A DNA stretch of 64,000 nt from the NCBI GenBank assembly GCA_904063045.1, contig CAJFCJ010000019.1, positions 1,311,650 to 1,375,649 on the forward strand, in the 5' to 3' direction. The DNA is from Dimorphilus gyrociliatus (lineage: Eukaryota; Annelida; Polychaeta; Dinophilidae). The notes beneath the pieces are model-generated. The model was not told the DNA's origin. It ran no database searches and saw nothing but the letters and a program-made list of their open reading frames with translations. Position numbers and translations under genes: made by a program. The first letter of the stretch is position 1. The number at the start of each line of letters is the position of its first letter. This document shows, in pieces, positions 35,867-48,500 of the stretch.

Positions 35867-38800
35867 CTATAAGTTCTTATGTGATATATAAACGTCATTA
35901 CTAAAGTCCGATGCCTTCTGTAGCATTTCTTTAAATCCGACATATTTCCTTGGATTAAGCTTGTCAACAACGGGTACAGGATTAGTTGTCGGGCGATATA
36001 AACTATGCAAGTTTTTCACAATAGCATAAGCATTACCCGTAACGGTCTCTGGATAGACGGATGTTGATTTTGTAAAAGGTTCTTCCACTTCCTTGAAAAC
36101 TTGAGAATTGAATAGATTCTGATCGAATGCTTTACTCTAATATTAAATCGATTTTTATTATATAAACATAAGATTTTAGCTATGAATATACCAACTTGCT
36201 CAAGAGATTGCATTAATTGATAAACGAATAGTTGCCATCTTGGTAGGTAGTAGCTGGAGAGTTAAAAATAAAATACGCATGGAGTTTGCTATTTAGATTA
36301 ACAAACTTAAAAATAATTCTACATACTCTTTGATTAAACCGGCCCATTGTTTACTAGCGTAATCGAGAATCTAAAGAGATGAAATGTTCCCTTGTTTATA
36401 AATTGGATACTGCATTATTCAAAAAACTCAACCTCTCCTTTAGGTCCCCAAAGAGTTATTTGATTTCTTGCATTATATTCGAACAATTTTCGGTCAAAAT
36501 CATTTGTTGCGGCTCTTTTAGCGGAGGCTAACCATTTACCCAGTAAGAAGTGACTATCTGAAGCTAAGAGCTGGTCCATGTTCATTAATAGCGAAACCAA
36601 ACAATTTCCATAAGTTCTACAGAATAATTTTTATCTATTAAATCTATTCTTCAGCAGAAAATATGTAACAAACCTAGTCTTTTCTTTATCTTTAGAATTG
36701 AAAGCTTTAATTAATTTTGTGTATGAATCTAAAGCTATCAACTGAAGAGATTGCCGTGTTACGTCCACCAGATCGTAACTGTTGATCAATAATTATATCA
36801 TATGTAAGTTACTGCATTTGAGAATAGGTATTTACCGAAATAAGTTGTTATTTTCATAATTTGAGGATTCTTGTACAAACAAATCCCATGCTTGATAAAC
36901 ATCTTCTGGTTTATACCATAACTATGAACATATATATCAATAAATACAAATTACTTATTAATGTGTAAATTCAAAGGCATATCTATGAGAGTACAAAGAA
37001 ATTATAAAAAGCAAGCATTAAACTCTTTGTGTAATAAAATTATAATTAATTTAAGATTATTGAGAAACTTTTACACATAATCAGTGTCAAAATTGAAAAC
37101 CGTTACAATAAGCAAGCTGTGGCAAATAATTATTCATAAATGATAACGTACAGTTTCAACGATGTCTAAGGATGGCCGACGAATGAAAAAAACATCTAAA
37201 CCTTTTCCTCCAGTAGCGTTATAGATAGATCTCTAATAGATAATTATTAGTAAAGCTTTAGTTGTTTAGTTCAGTTTGAAAGTGTAAAAAAAAAAATAAA
37301 GAGGAAATTACTGATTAATTGCAAACTATCCAAACTATATAAACGTCAATTTTTCAAACATATAAGGAAAGGAAAGAGGATATTAAGACTATTACATGTA
37401 AATCTGATCTTTACCCATGCAAATACTACTTCAGATATTGCCTTACTTTTTCCTTAATATGTTTATTTGGTCGATGAACAACAACAACTTTATTATGATG
37501 TTTTTGATTGTCGGAGCAATTATAAACTGACCTCTTTAATTGGAATATTTTTTTTGTAAACAGTTAATTAAATAAATTTATTTGATTTTCTTAGCCAACG
37601 AACCTTTAAAATTTGCCAGGCTTTATCAATATTTCTGTTTTCCTTTCCGTATCGTCTGATTGCATAATTTGTAATCCATTTAGTAATATTCCTTGGGGAT
37701 GTTCTCCAACTATTCTCGTTCATAAACTCATAGATAACATCATTTTGAAAGATACCTTCTGGCGTTAAGCCAGTTCCTATCATAGTGCTGCCTGGCATTG
37801 CCCTTGCGTTATGTGGACCCTTTTGTTAAAGATTTTTAACGTTATTGCCGAGTATGAAAGAGTTAACGAAAAAGTAAAATTGTACTTTATTGATATTTTC
37901 AATGGCACCATACATCGATACGGTTCCGCCGAAATCGTGGAGCATGCACCATATATAAGGTTGACCATAATAGGACTTAAGGCGAGAGAATTGAGGAGTA
38001 ATTTCAGATTGGAGATCAAGAACAATCATTTTTCCCTGAAATTAAAAACTTAAGTACTTTATTCTATTAAACTATTAATTGTGTTCAAGCACCTGAGGTA
38101 TCGAAGTTAAGAGTGCTTCCGCTCGAGTATTGGTCCACCATCCACTAATAAATAACCAACCTTGCATTACCCTGTAGATTTCAATCACATTATTTTATAA
38201 ATTCAAACAATTAAGAATAAAATACCATATAGCTTGAGGATCGGCAATGGTCATTGCGTTGAAAACTGCTTTTCCTGCAGATCTCAAATAGGCAGAATCA
38301 CTGAAAAGAGTTTTATCTAATGACAAAAAGACAAATTCTGTTTAAAAGAATACAAACCCAGATCTAGGAGTCATTTCATTAAAGGTGTCTGTATTGTAGA
38401 CATGGTCAGTTCCAAATTCTCTAATATACTATAAGAAAAGTAATTATTTCTAAGTAAAATGAATAAAATACTAATCTATAATAGTCAAACCTCGTTTAAA
38501 AACATTTGTCCTACTTTAATGAATAAAGGATCTTTCGGTTCAAGTAACGATACGCTAGTTTAGAGATTATTTGTTTCAAAATTTTGTATAAAGGTCATAT
38601 ACATAAAGAATATATATTCTAACCAACAATATTTCGAGTCAAAGCCACCCCAATCCGATAATTTTGAGACGTTAGCATGTGGATAAATCCTATTAAAAGA
38701 TCACGTGACGTTAAGAACAAAATTCCCTCAATCTCTTCTTGCTTACTTAACCTTGTAAAAGAATCTGGAACGTGACCGGCGAAGGCGGGTAGAATAGGTA

Positions 38801-39766
38801 TCATACCTAAACTTCTCATTCGGTTAAGAATGCGATGTTGAAGGGATACCTGAGTAGCGTGCCACTGTCTAGATAAAGGACCACCCCATCCTTTCATGTT
38901 TCCCATTCTGGACCTAAAACATTTCGTTATAGTTTAATTCTATCTTAAATGAATTGAACTGAAAAATACCAAGCTAAAAACGCCGGTCCTCCGAAATGCT
39001 TATCGATTTCGTCTTGTGTTAGACCCATTTTTAAATAAACCTAAAATTCAATAATATTTCTCAGAGATTTAACAAATGAAAGCATATTAACGATATTAAC
39101 CCTATTCCATATTTCCTCTTGGCCATTGAAAGCCAGCGGAAAGTTAATTCCGTTTAGTGACATCCAGTCGATTTCTCTTTCCCATCTTTTCCAATCATAC
39201 CAAACGAAAGAGTAGCTAACTGTACATACGTTTTGATAATAACGAAATCGATCAGCTGATGTAACTTTCACAGCTTTTGTAATAGCAGGTAAAGGGTTGG
39301 GAACATTTAATTGATCTCCTCCCCAAGACATATGACAACTGCAATTTTGCTTTAAAAAAAAATGAAATCCCCATGTAGCTGCTACTCCACTAGTCCCTTT
39401 TATTTGTAATTTGCCGTTCACTGTTTCATACTATTGACATAAATTATTATCTATCCTAAGGGACGAAAAGTATATGTTACCTGGAAGGAGTCCTTATCTA
39501 ATTCTCCTATTGACTTATCTATTATAACTTCAAATTCATTAGCCCTTTCGGGTAGAAGACGTTCAATCAAGTCATAAGCTGCTTTTGCTTGAATTTCTTC
39601 TGTTGCCTTGGACCTGATATGATTCAGTGCAGGAAAATCTAACAACAATAACTCAATACAGTGGCATTATCAGGTTATAACTTCGCAACAAACCTTGCAA
39701 ACTAAAAGAAAAGTTACTTAAAATTAAAGTTAAAAATAGTACTAGAAACATAATGCTACATTTCAT
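35867..39766 (-). CDS. NAGLU: alpha-N-acetylglucosaminidase (lysosomal, GH89)
   Basis: Lysosomal enzyme removing terminal alpha-GlcNAc from heparan sulfate. Twenty exons (minus): 39766..39694, 39638..39481, 39430..39101, 39040..38970, 38913..38752, 38689..38624, 38554..38491, 38428..38358, 38300..38226, 38171..38093, 38035..37886, 37819..37604, 37533..37447, 37232..37152, 36921..36836, 36778..36674, 36616..36433, 36370..36327, 36253..36196, 36136..35867. Signal peptide at residues 1-22. Conserved blocks include YYQNVCT.SYSFVWYDW, REIDWMSLNGIN, LPAFAGHVP, TDTFNEM (catalytic Glu region), QPYIWCMLHDFGG, GTGLTPEG and ASDSHFLLGKWL. Exons 37533..37447 and 37232..37152 are homologous, and either one alone completes the protein (782 or 780 residues). 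The last exon reaches about 40 residues past the human end. The gene lies 96 bp downstream of the ZWILCH stop. Confidence 0.92.
37152..37533 (-). other. tandem duplicated, probably mutually exclusive exons of NAGLU
   Basis: Two adjacent exons of 87 nt (37533..37447, starting RSVYNCS) and 81 nt (37232..37152, starting RSIYNAT). Both begin and end at codon boundaries, have AG acceptors and GT donors, and align to the same stretch of human NAGLU (RSVYNCS to the RRPSL region). Each keeps an N-glycosylation sequon at the same place (N-C-S or N-A-T). The 214-bp spacer contains no other exon. Confidence 0.7.
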
Positions 39767-39861
39767 GTCTAAAAGTGTATTTTAACTAAAGAGGCGTAAT
39801 TCATGTGGTACCACGTGATCCTCACATGATCAGATATCATGTGATATAACACTGATAAGGG

Positions 39862-42217
39862 TCATATATTTTTGAACAGAGTAGTTTTCGAACTTGTGAT
39901 ATAATAAGATAAAGTTTCTATATCAGAAGAAACATTTTTAACATGATCAAACGGTTCTCGAAGAGAAACATATAAGACAGAGTGAGTAAGCGAATCCTCA
40001 CAAGAAGCCTTCCAAACAACTGGTTTACAATTTAACTGTAGCCCACTCAGGGACATACCCAATCTAAAGGCTCTAGTTGGATCAAACTTTTCTTTTTCAT
40101 ATTGTTTAAGTAATTTGCTAAAAGTATCAAAAAGAAATAATTAATTATCGTAACTATATTTGTAAAATTTATCCATCCTACTTGGTGACAGTTGAGAGAA
40201 CGTCTGGAGAAGCTTCCAGCCATTGTTCAAAAAGAATGACAATTTGAAGAGTTGCGTGTAGCTTAAACAGCCTTTCAATTCGGTTTTCATAGCTTCCACT
40301 TTTCTTGACAAAAGGTTCCAAATAGATATCCGCCGTTAAGTGTTTACCTATTTAAATTAAAATAAATATATTAATTTGTTTATCAAACATTAACAATATA
40401 TTTTTTAAATACCGATTAGAATAACTATATAATCTCGATTTAGTTTTTCTAGACCAATCTCTATAAGCATCCTAATGAGATCAAAGTTATGTTGGGTTTC
40501 AGCATATGAAAAGTTATTTTCATAAGAATCTCTGATCATTTGTGCTAATCTTGACGAATTTCTCTTCCAAACCTAAATACATTATTATATATATATAAAA
40601 TCAGCTAAGAAAATGTTACAATTTTATAATGGATATAAAAAACAAACGTGAGGTTGAATTCTTTCTCTTTCCAAAGCATCAAAAATCCTTGAAAAGGATT
40701 GTTTAAGATCATTCATACACGTGCAATCTGAAAGATTATAGGCATAGTATAAGCAAAAGATTTTAACAGTAGTGTTGAAAGTATTGTAGATAACCTTTCA
40801 GAATAAGCCATAATTCATCGCAAATATCCAAATCCTGCCTGTCATCAATAACAAACAAATTATCAGCATCTGCTTTATTGTTTCTAGATTCTCTTTCTAT
40901 TCGAATGGGAACTTTATCTTTTGAATAGCGTTTTAGGAGGTCTTCCAGCCGTTCGGTGATGGTTAAGTCCGATACGGAATTTGTGTTCCATTTAATTAAC
41001 TTAGTTTTCAAACCGTTGACAAGATCCTATAATGATAGATTATTTATATGAGTACAAATAAAAATAGCACTAATTAAACCTTCAATATTTCAATTTCCTT
41101 ATATAGTTTATAAAGACGACTGGCTGGTTTATTGATGACAGGTTTTACTTCCTATAGAAATACATAATCAGTTGTTGACTCTTTAAGTTTAACCATAGAA
41201 TCTTTTTGATACTTACCACAATAACTTTAGCATTCTTAGGACACGATAAAACTGGAACAAGACCAACCCAAGAAGCTTCAACAGTGAGCATACTCTCAGC
41301 ACATTCACCATCTAATATATCGAAAGATGCCCAACAAGAAAATTTTTTACCCTGGCATGTTAGAATGAGGTTAATGTACTTTATTCGTACTTTGCCATTT
41401 AAACTACCTTAAAGCTGTTCCAGAATTTAGAAATAAGATGGCAATTGGTAACTTCGCTGACAGGGAGAGGTCCTACATAGTGTTGTAAAAATTCAAGTTC
41501 TAGTATATTGTTAAATGATAACACACAAACCTGTTACGGAGACTCTTACTGATCGCTTCTCTTGTAGCTCATTACATTTCAAAGCCAATAGGGAACGATG
41601 CTGACTATCACTTTGCGGATCGACAGCCACACAAAAATAACAATTTTCTTTGATATCAGCCATAGCAAAGAGAGAGATAAGTCTCCTAGAAAGATTATTT
41701 TCAAATGGTATAAATAATAACAATGTGTGATTGATCATACCTTGCCTCTCCATGAGATATTGGCTCATATTTGAAATCGAGAATTTTTTTGCAGTCGTTT
41801 GAATTTTCAGCTTTGAATTTTGCCATACGTAATGGAGAATTATCATCGCCATCATCTTGTATTATGTTAACTTTTACATCGTCAATTTTTTCAGTTTTTT
41901 CCTTTCAAGAGCAAGGGGCAATTTTAGACCGAAAGCTACATATTGATTAATTTAAAATTTTAAAACTAACCGAGAATACCAATACAAAAATATTATTTTC
42001 TTTTTCCTCTTCTGTCAAAAATGCTTGCGGGAAAACGTTTTTCACTAATTCAAAACGATATTTCTGAAGGTTATAAAGTACAAAAATAAAGTACCCGAAA
42101 TTAAAGATCTGGATGAAACTCAGGCATACTTACTTCATAATGGCAAGTCTCGTCTTTCTCTTTTACTAATTTCCTAAAACAGTCTTTGAAATTCTCAATT
42201 GATTCTTCTAAGTCCAT
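39862..42217 (-). CDS. ZWILCH: kinetochore protein Zwilch (RZZ complex)
   Basis: Subunit of the ROD-Zwilch-ZW10 complex, which builds the kinetochore corona and recruits Spindly/dynein and Mad1-Mad2. Twelve exons (minus): 42217..42134, 42063..41971, 41901..41741, 41685..41531, 41472..41408, 41351..41217, 41151..41080, 41026..40795, 40727..40648, 40572..40413, 40347..40182, 40117..39862; 552 residues (human 591). Collinear matches to human Zwilch from memory: HGEARRLISLFAMAD against KARQLIGLYTMAH; SRLYKLYKEIEIL.DLVNGLK..LIKW against the LYRELKFL..LADGLR..VTEW stretch; DLDICDELW against DLDFAEQLW; MLIEIGLEKLNRDYI against MLLEIGLDKLKKDYI. No enzymatic motif, as expected. Introns are 53-75 bp. 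It diverges from DDX10. Confidence 0.88.
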
Positions 42218-42973
42218 ATTTTTTCAAATCTTCAATTGTAGACAAACGATTAAGGTAAACTAAGCAATACACAGTTTGAATTTTTGAATTTTAGCACAGT
42301 CTTTAGCGGTTCAATAAAAAATATGCTACTTTCGTTCCAAATGGATAGATATTTCTATAAAAGAACTGAAAGTCAATCAAATTTTGCCTTGTAAATGAAT
42401 AACAACTTAAGAAGTGAGTATTTAAAATTTTAACTATTTAATTGCGCATGCGCATCTCATATACGAAACAACTTTTATCAAAACTTTTAAAAAATGATTT
42501 TCTTGAATTAACAGCAAGAATATTTCCATATGGAAATATATTGGAAGTATTATTGTCTATTACATTTTAAAGAGTTTTAGTGAATTATTTTTCTAAACAT
42601 GTTTTTCTAACACGTAATCAGTTAATAAAAAAATGCTTTTTCATATAAATATATGTTTAAGAAACTACCTTTATAATATTTGTAGAAAACTAGTTCTACA
42701 ATCTGCCACTATAGTCAGTTTTCCTTTAAGTTGTTTAATACTTTTTTCAAGTTTTTGATACAAATAACAAGAACCATATTTAATGCTTTAAAATTCTTAT
42801 ATATTTAAACGTTTGGTCTTTTTAGCATATTTAAAATTGTACATTAAAAAATATCTCTCAATATATTTCTTTTGTTAATAAAATTACAAATAATATTATA
42901 GCAAAAGAGGGCGCTGCTGAAATATTCTACAAATATTCTTTCATTGTTTTCATTTAATATCGCTCAAGAAGGC
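42218..42973. promoter_or_regulatory. divergent region ZWILCH / DDX10
   Basis: 756 bp, very AT-rich, between the ZWILCH and DDX10 starts. No coding frame; presumed promoters and 5' UTRs. An upstream TTG-initiated extension of DDX10 (from 42944) stays open but lacks an ATG. Confidence 0.45.
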
Positions 42974-45217
42974 ATGTCTCGATTTGGCGTACCAGTAGCG
43001 AAAAAGAGGAAATTGAAATCAAACAAGCCGAATTTTAAGAAAAAAGATGGTAGATACAAAATTGAATCAAAAGAAATTGGAGAAATAGTTGAGAAATATT
43101 CGTCCTTTGATGATAAGTCTTTTGAGAGATTTTCAGAGTTTCCACTATCCAAAAAAACGCACAAGGCTCTCAAGGAGAACAATTTTGTAAAACCTACAGA
43201 AATTCAGACTGAATCTATTGGTAGAGCTCTACAGGGTCATGACATATTGGGGGCTGCTAAAACTGGGAGTGGGAAAACTCTTGCATTTTTAGTTCCCTTA
43301 CTGGAAGTATTGTGGAGGAATAGGTGGTCGCCACATGATGGTCTAGGGGCTTTAATTATATCACCAACTAGAGAGTTAGCTTACCAAACTTTCGAGGTTC
43401 TTAGAAAGGTTGGAAAGTATCATGATTTCTCAGCAGGTTTAGTAATAGGAGGTAAAAATGTAAAGGACGAGGCTGACAGAATAAATCGCACGAATATTGT
43501 TATATGTACTCCTGGAAGATTACTTCAACATATGGATGAAACTTTTGCATTTAATGCTGATAACCTTCTTATGCTGGTTTTGGACGAAGCCGATAAGATT
43601 TTAGATTTAGGATTTCAAACTACTGTAAATGCTATTTTGGAAAATTTACCTAATAGACAAACCCTCCTCTTCTCCGCAACTCAAACAAAAAATGTAAAGG
43701 ACTTAGCCAGATTAAGTTTATCTAAACCTGTTTTGGTGTCTGTTCATGAGCATTCTGCTCAATCTACACCAGTCCAGCTTCGCCAATCTTATGTCGTTGT
43801 TGAATTACACGACAAATTAACCGTATTGTGGTCATTTATAAAAAGTAATTTGAAACAAAAAATTATCGTCTTCTTAAGCGCCTGCAAACAAGTTCGCTTT
43901 ACGTATGAAATGTTTCGTCGTCTACGACCTGGAACAACTGTTATGTGTCTCCATGGAGCAATGCAACAGCAGAAACGAATGAATGTTTACTCAGAATTTT
44001 GTGAGAAGGACAGTGCTGTACTATTTGCTACTGATCTGGCTAGTAGAGGTTTAGATTTTCCTGAAATAGCTTGGGTAGTACAAGTGGATTGTCCGGAAGA
44101 TACTGCAACATATATTCATAGAGTAGGACGGACAGCGCGTCTGGAGGATGATGGAGAAGCGGTTATTTTCCTCACTCCTTCTGAAAAAGATGGCATGTTG
44201 GAGGATTTAAAACAAAAACGCATTCCCATCGAGGAAGTTAAATTTAGTCAAAAGAAACTTCGTCCAATCGAGGGGAAGGTACAAGCATTTTGTGCTCAGG
44301 ACTTAGAGTTCAAGGAATTTGCTCAAAGAGCTTTTTCATCTTACATTAGATCCGTGTATTTAATGAAAAATAAGAAAATATTTAAAGTAGAAAATATTGA
44401 CCTTCCGAAATTTGCAAAATCTCTTGGTCTTGTTGTGACCCCCAGACTTAGATTTTTACAAAAGGGTCAGAAGAAAAGTCCCGCTATAACAATAGATGAA
44501 GAAGACATAAATGGTGAAAATAACGACGACGAAAGCGATGATTGTTTGACGAAAAAAATAAAGTTAGCTAGTTCTGATGATGACGAGAGCGATGAAGATG
44601 TACTTATGATCAAGAAAAAAGCTACTGGTAATAAAAAGAAAGAAGTTGATGAAAAATTAGGAAACAGTGATTCAGATGAAGATTCTGAAGATGAATTAAA
44701 GAAAAAGAAAATTAAAGTTATCACAAAATATACTACCGCAAAGAAAATCTTACGAAAGAAGATTAAGCCAAATTCTCATGTTATGTTCGATAAGGAAGAT
44801 GATACAGAAATTAAAATTCCAACAGATGAGGAAAGGGACACAAAAAGTGGTATTGATATTGAAGAAGCAAAAGAATATATGAAGCAAGTTGATCCAAGTG
44901 ACAAGCAATTATATAAGGATAGAATTCGCAAACAGAAAATAGAGAAGAAGGAAAAAGAACGTCAGAGACGACTTAAACAGCAAAAGCCACAGGAGGAAGA
45001 TAATGATGAAATATCATATACAGGAGAATTCAACCCTGATGATTTACCTGACCCTGATGAATGTTATGGTAAAAAGGAAGAATCTGAAGATGATATGCAG
45101 GTTGAAGAGAGTGACTATTCTAATGAATCAGAAAGTGAACGCGATGAGGAAGACTCAATTGGTCTTGATGTTTCAGATCAAGAAGAACTTGCTCTTAGTT
45201 TATTGAGAAATAATTGA
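42974..45217 (+). CDS. DDX10: DEAD-box RNA helicase DDX10 (ribosome biogenesis)
   Basis: Nucleolar ATP-dependent helicase (yeast Hca4/Dbp4 relative) needed for 18S rRNA processing through U14 snoRNA release. Intronless, 747 residues from the first ATG (MSRFGVP). All DEAD-box motifs are present: Q motif (FVKPTEIQ), I AKTGSGKT, Ia PTRELA, Ib TPGR, II DEAD, III SAT, V ATDLASRGLDF, VI HRVGRTAR. The PVQLRQSYVVVELHDKL stretch and the FCAQDLEFKEFAQRAFSSYIRSVYLM block are DDX10-type. The C-terminal third is acidic/Lys-rich disorder, with a DPSDKQLYKDRIRK segment. Human DDX10 has many introns, so the intronless state suggests wholesale intron loss or a retrocopy that replaced the parent. AATAAA at 45300. 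Confidence 0.95.
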   Translation: MSRFGVPVAKKRKLKSNKPNFKKKDGRYKIESKEIGEIVEKYSSFDDKSFERFSEFPLSKKTHKALKENNFVKPTEIQTESIGRALQGHDILGAAKTGSGKTLAFLVPLLEVLWRNRWSPHDGLGALIISPTRELAYQTFEVLRKVGKYHDFSAGLVIGGKNVKDEADRINRTNIVICTPGRLLQHMDETFAFNADNLLMLVLDEADKILDLGFQTTVNAILENLPNRQTLLFSATQTKNVKDLARLSLSKPVLVSVHEHSAQSTPVQLRQSYVVVELHDKLTVLWSFIKSNLKQKIIVFLSACKQVRFTYEMFRRLRPGTTVMCLHGAMQQQKRMNVYSEFCEKDSAVLFATDLASRGLDFPEIAWVVQVDCPEDTATYIHRVGRTARLEDDGEAVIFLTPSEKDGMLEDLKQKRIPIEEVKFSQKKLRPIEGKVQAFCAQDLEFKEFAQRAFSSYIRSVYLMKNKKIFKVENIDLPKFAKSLGLVVTPRLRFLQKGQKKSPAITIDEEDINGENNDDESDDCLTKKIKLASSDDDESDEDVLMIKKKATGNKKKEVDEKLGNSDSDEDSEDELKKKKIKVITKYTTAKKILRKKIKPNSHVMFDKEDDTEIKIPTDEERDTKSGIDIEEAKEYMKQVDPSDKQLYKDRIRKQKIEKKEKERQRRLKQQKPQEEDNDEISYTGEFNPDDLPDPDECYGKKEESEDDMQVEESDYSNESESERDEEDSIGLDVSDQEELALSLLRNN

Positions 45218-45555
45218 ATGTTATATTGGTATTTTTATAATATATTAACAAGTGCTATCAGATGTCGACTATATTGTCACTCAAACTTCATTAAGATTAA
45301 ATAAAAGAAATAAAATATAATGTAAATAGCTGCATAAATATTACCTTATTTTTATATTAATATTACTAAATTCAATACATTCATATGGAAGATTTGAGGA
45401 AATATTAGTTCTCACAGAAAATAAATACCCATACATTAAACTTGAATAGGTCAAACCCGTTAGTTTTAAGTTGAAATTATATTTTAGCAATAAAAAACCA
45501 CAGGAAAGTTCTCTGATGTAAATTATAAATCGTTCAGAGCACCTTTGGAATTCAA
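45218..45555. other. convergent 3' region DDX10 / TRAPPC11
   Basis: 338 bp between facing 3' ends, with AATAAA for DDX10 at 45300-45305. No reading frame of interest. Confidence 0.5.
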
Positions 45556-48500
45556 TTATTCTGAAACGGAGTTCTCATGAAGAGCTTTTGGCTATATAAA
45601 AGAAATATTAAAGCAAACATAAATTAACCTGCATTGAGAAAAATGATAAAAGTAGACAAACACTTACCAAAATTGACACTAAATGATGAGAAGTAGAAGT
45701 AAATTTAGAAGAAGGTAATTCAACTTGTAATTGAGGAGAGAGTAAATTCCCAGAATATAATGGAATACAAATAAGTTGAAAGGAGAACGCGCCTCTTGCC
45801 AAAATTCTAACAAGTTTCTGTTTGGGGCCAGTAAAGATAAAGCCTTCCGATGGTCGAATATTCATATTAACTTGAATGATCGATTCCGTTCGATTTTGTA
45901 TTTCATAAGTGATTGGCAAAGGTACATATTCGTATCCTAGGTCCTCAGTTTTCATATCAATTAAAATTGGTGATTTTATTACTTTAATTGGAGGTAAACT
46001 CTTTGTATTGGTGACTAGAGGAACGTCATCTGTTGATGCTCGGCGCCAGAGTACAACTATTTCTCCACTATCTAAATTACTGTTGAGGAAAGGTTGTTTT
46101 GGTGCCGAAATGAGAAAGAGAAAACTTGCTTTTCCCTTGTGTATAAGCTGGGCTATTAAATATATGTTATGATAAAATCGTGTATTATATAAGTTCGTAT
46201 AATAAATTACTGTTTTCTTGATTCGAATCCTCAAGTATCTCAAAGTTTTCTCGTAGGTTTAAATTTGCTTTAACAAGACAAATAGGAAAAGAAGCAATAT
46301 TTTCAACATTAATTAATATTAAGAAGTCTTCATTGGATTCAATTTCATTGATATTTCTCATCTTTACAATGAAGATATACATCAATAGCTTTCTGATAAC
46401 TATTGTAAGCAATACTTACATTTATATCCATGAGAGTAAACTCTGTTTTAATGGCATCATGAACATCAATATCTATAACTTTCTCAAGATGGCAATCATG
46501 TAGGCATTTTCCTTCATTACTTCCGTGAACTTGATTGGCCTTAACTGAATAAGCCAACTTAAGTGTTACGTTTCTCTTTCCTTTTTGTAAGCATTTTATG
46601 AAAACTCTGACGGTCTTCTTGTTATTCATATCAATAGTACCAACGTCTTGGGAGACTCTTCGAATGACATTTGATTCTGAAAATTCGGCTTTTCCAATAC
46701 TGATATTAGCTGGTAAAAAAGGAAAAAAATGATAATTATTATATTTTACCATCAGCGTTTCTAAACTAAATATGTTAATATAAACTATAGCATTAGTTCA
46801 GCCAAAAAACAAGAAAATGTATATAAATAAAAAAAAAACGTAACTATACTGAAAATTATAAAAAATGCAGCACTTTGTATTATTTAGTTATGTAATGATA
46901 AAAAAATCTATTAGTTTTAACTACTAGCTTGCCCAAGACTTACTGAAAGTGTGACACTTATTTTTTTGAATTTCTTTATCTTCAGCTATTTAAGAGTATA
47001 TTTTAGTTTTTCACAAAAATAGCAAAGGGAAAATAAAATTTTCTTAATGTTATTTTATGTTATAAATATAAATTTACTTCTAATCTCTGTTAAATTTAGT
47101 TGTTTAATATACTTACTGACTAAATTTGATCCTTCTTGAACTTCTTTGACAACTGCACTTAGCCTGTGAATATAAAGTAGAATGAAAAATAGCTGATATT
47201 TAATAAATTAATAAACTTACTTGACATCGCACATAGCTTCAGATTCATTGCTTATTATAGAGACATCCAAAGGGTAAAATTCATTGACTAAGCAGGGTGT
47301 TTGGTGATCAATTTTAAATTCGACTTTAGCTTCGCGACGCTTTAAACTGCAAACATTCATACAGGGTGTAGATTCAAAATTAACGTTGTCCCAATTTGTA
47401 GGGAGAGGAGCTCCGAAAGGTGAATTATCCAAAGGTAGTAGAAACAGGCTAGCGCCATTTATCCAAGAGAGATTAAGAATAATATTTGGAGATGAGCCCA
47501 TTGTTAATTTAACATCCATTACTTGTAGTGTGTTATTGACGTGCTTAAGTAGGGTATGAAAATGGAATATTTTTACATATTGCTCTCCGCACTTTAATTC
47601 AAAATTTTCATCGCTTTGGCAATTTGTATTGTATTCCTATATTGAATATTTCTAAATTTATTAAATTCTATATGAAATACTCAACTTACCTCATGGTTAA
47701 AAGAAACAGCTAAAGAAGTAAATTTAACTGGGAGAGGAGCAAACGTCTGTAAAAGAATGGCAAGACCAACTTCTTCATCTCCTTTAAATGATCTATTTGG
47801 AAAGCAAATACAAAAAGTAGTAAATTTCTTGAGTTAAAAGTCATAAAAGAAAAATTAAAACTTTTTTGTAAAGCAGGTTTTCAATTCAATAAATGTCATA
47901 AGATTATGCATCTGAACAGATACTTCATTATTACTGGATTGCTCTGTATCCTGTTGAACAAGTTTTAGCCATCCTTCTTTGGCTTTCAATGCATCCTCTT
48001 CCGAAATATTTGGTTCAGGGTTCGGAGGTTTACCCTAAAATTACAGAATATAGAATTTTTTTCATTTAGAACAATTTAATCTTTAATACCGATAAGATAT
48101 TATTTATGTTGTGATGTACTCTGGTTTTATCGTCGTTAGAGCAGCAACTAACTATGAAATGAAAATTTTTCTGCAATTAATAAGATATTTATCCTTAAAT
48201 ACTAAAAATATACCTTTTCCAATATATTCAAAAGCTAATGATAAGTAATCCTGAACTCGGAAAGTCATAAAAGCAGAACTAAAAATTTATATAATCTATT
48301 TAATATTATTTCTTAAATGTTCATAATTTTATACCATAAAGCTTGAGTCAGAACTGATGTTAATAAATTCCACCATCTTTCGTTTCTATATTCCCATGTA
48401 ACACGAGATAGCAGGCTATGAAAGAAACAAAATGCTAATGGAATATATGATCGGATAGGAGATAAAATACTTACGCTAATGCTTTGTCATAATCTTTGAC

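Noticed and set aside
37780-38053. Several overlapping frames on both strands around 37.8-38.0 kb
   Set aside because: They are alternate readings of the NAGLU exon 38035..37886 and its intron. Only the frame with QPYIWCMLHDFGG joins to its neighbours.
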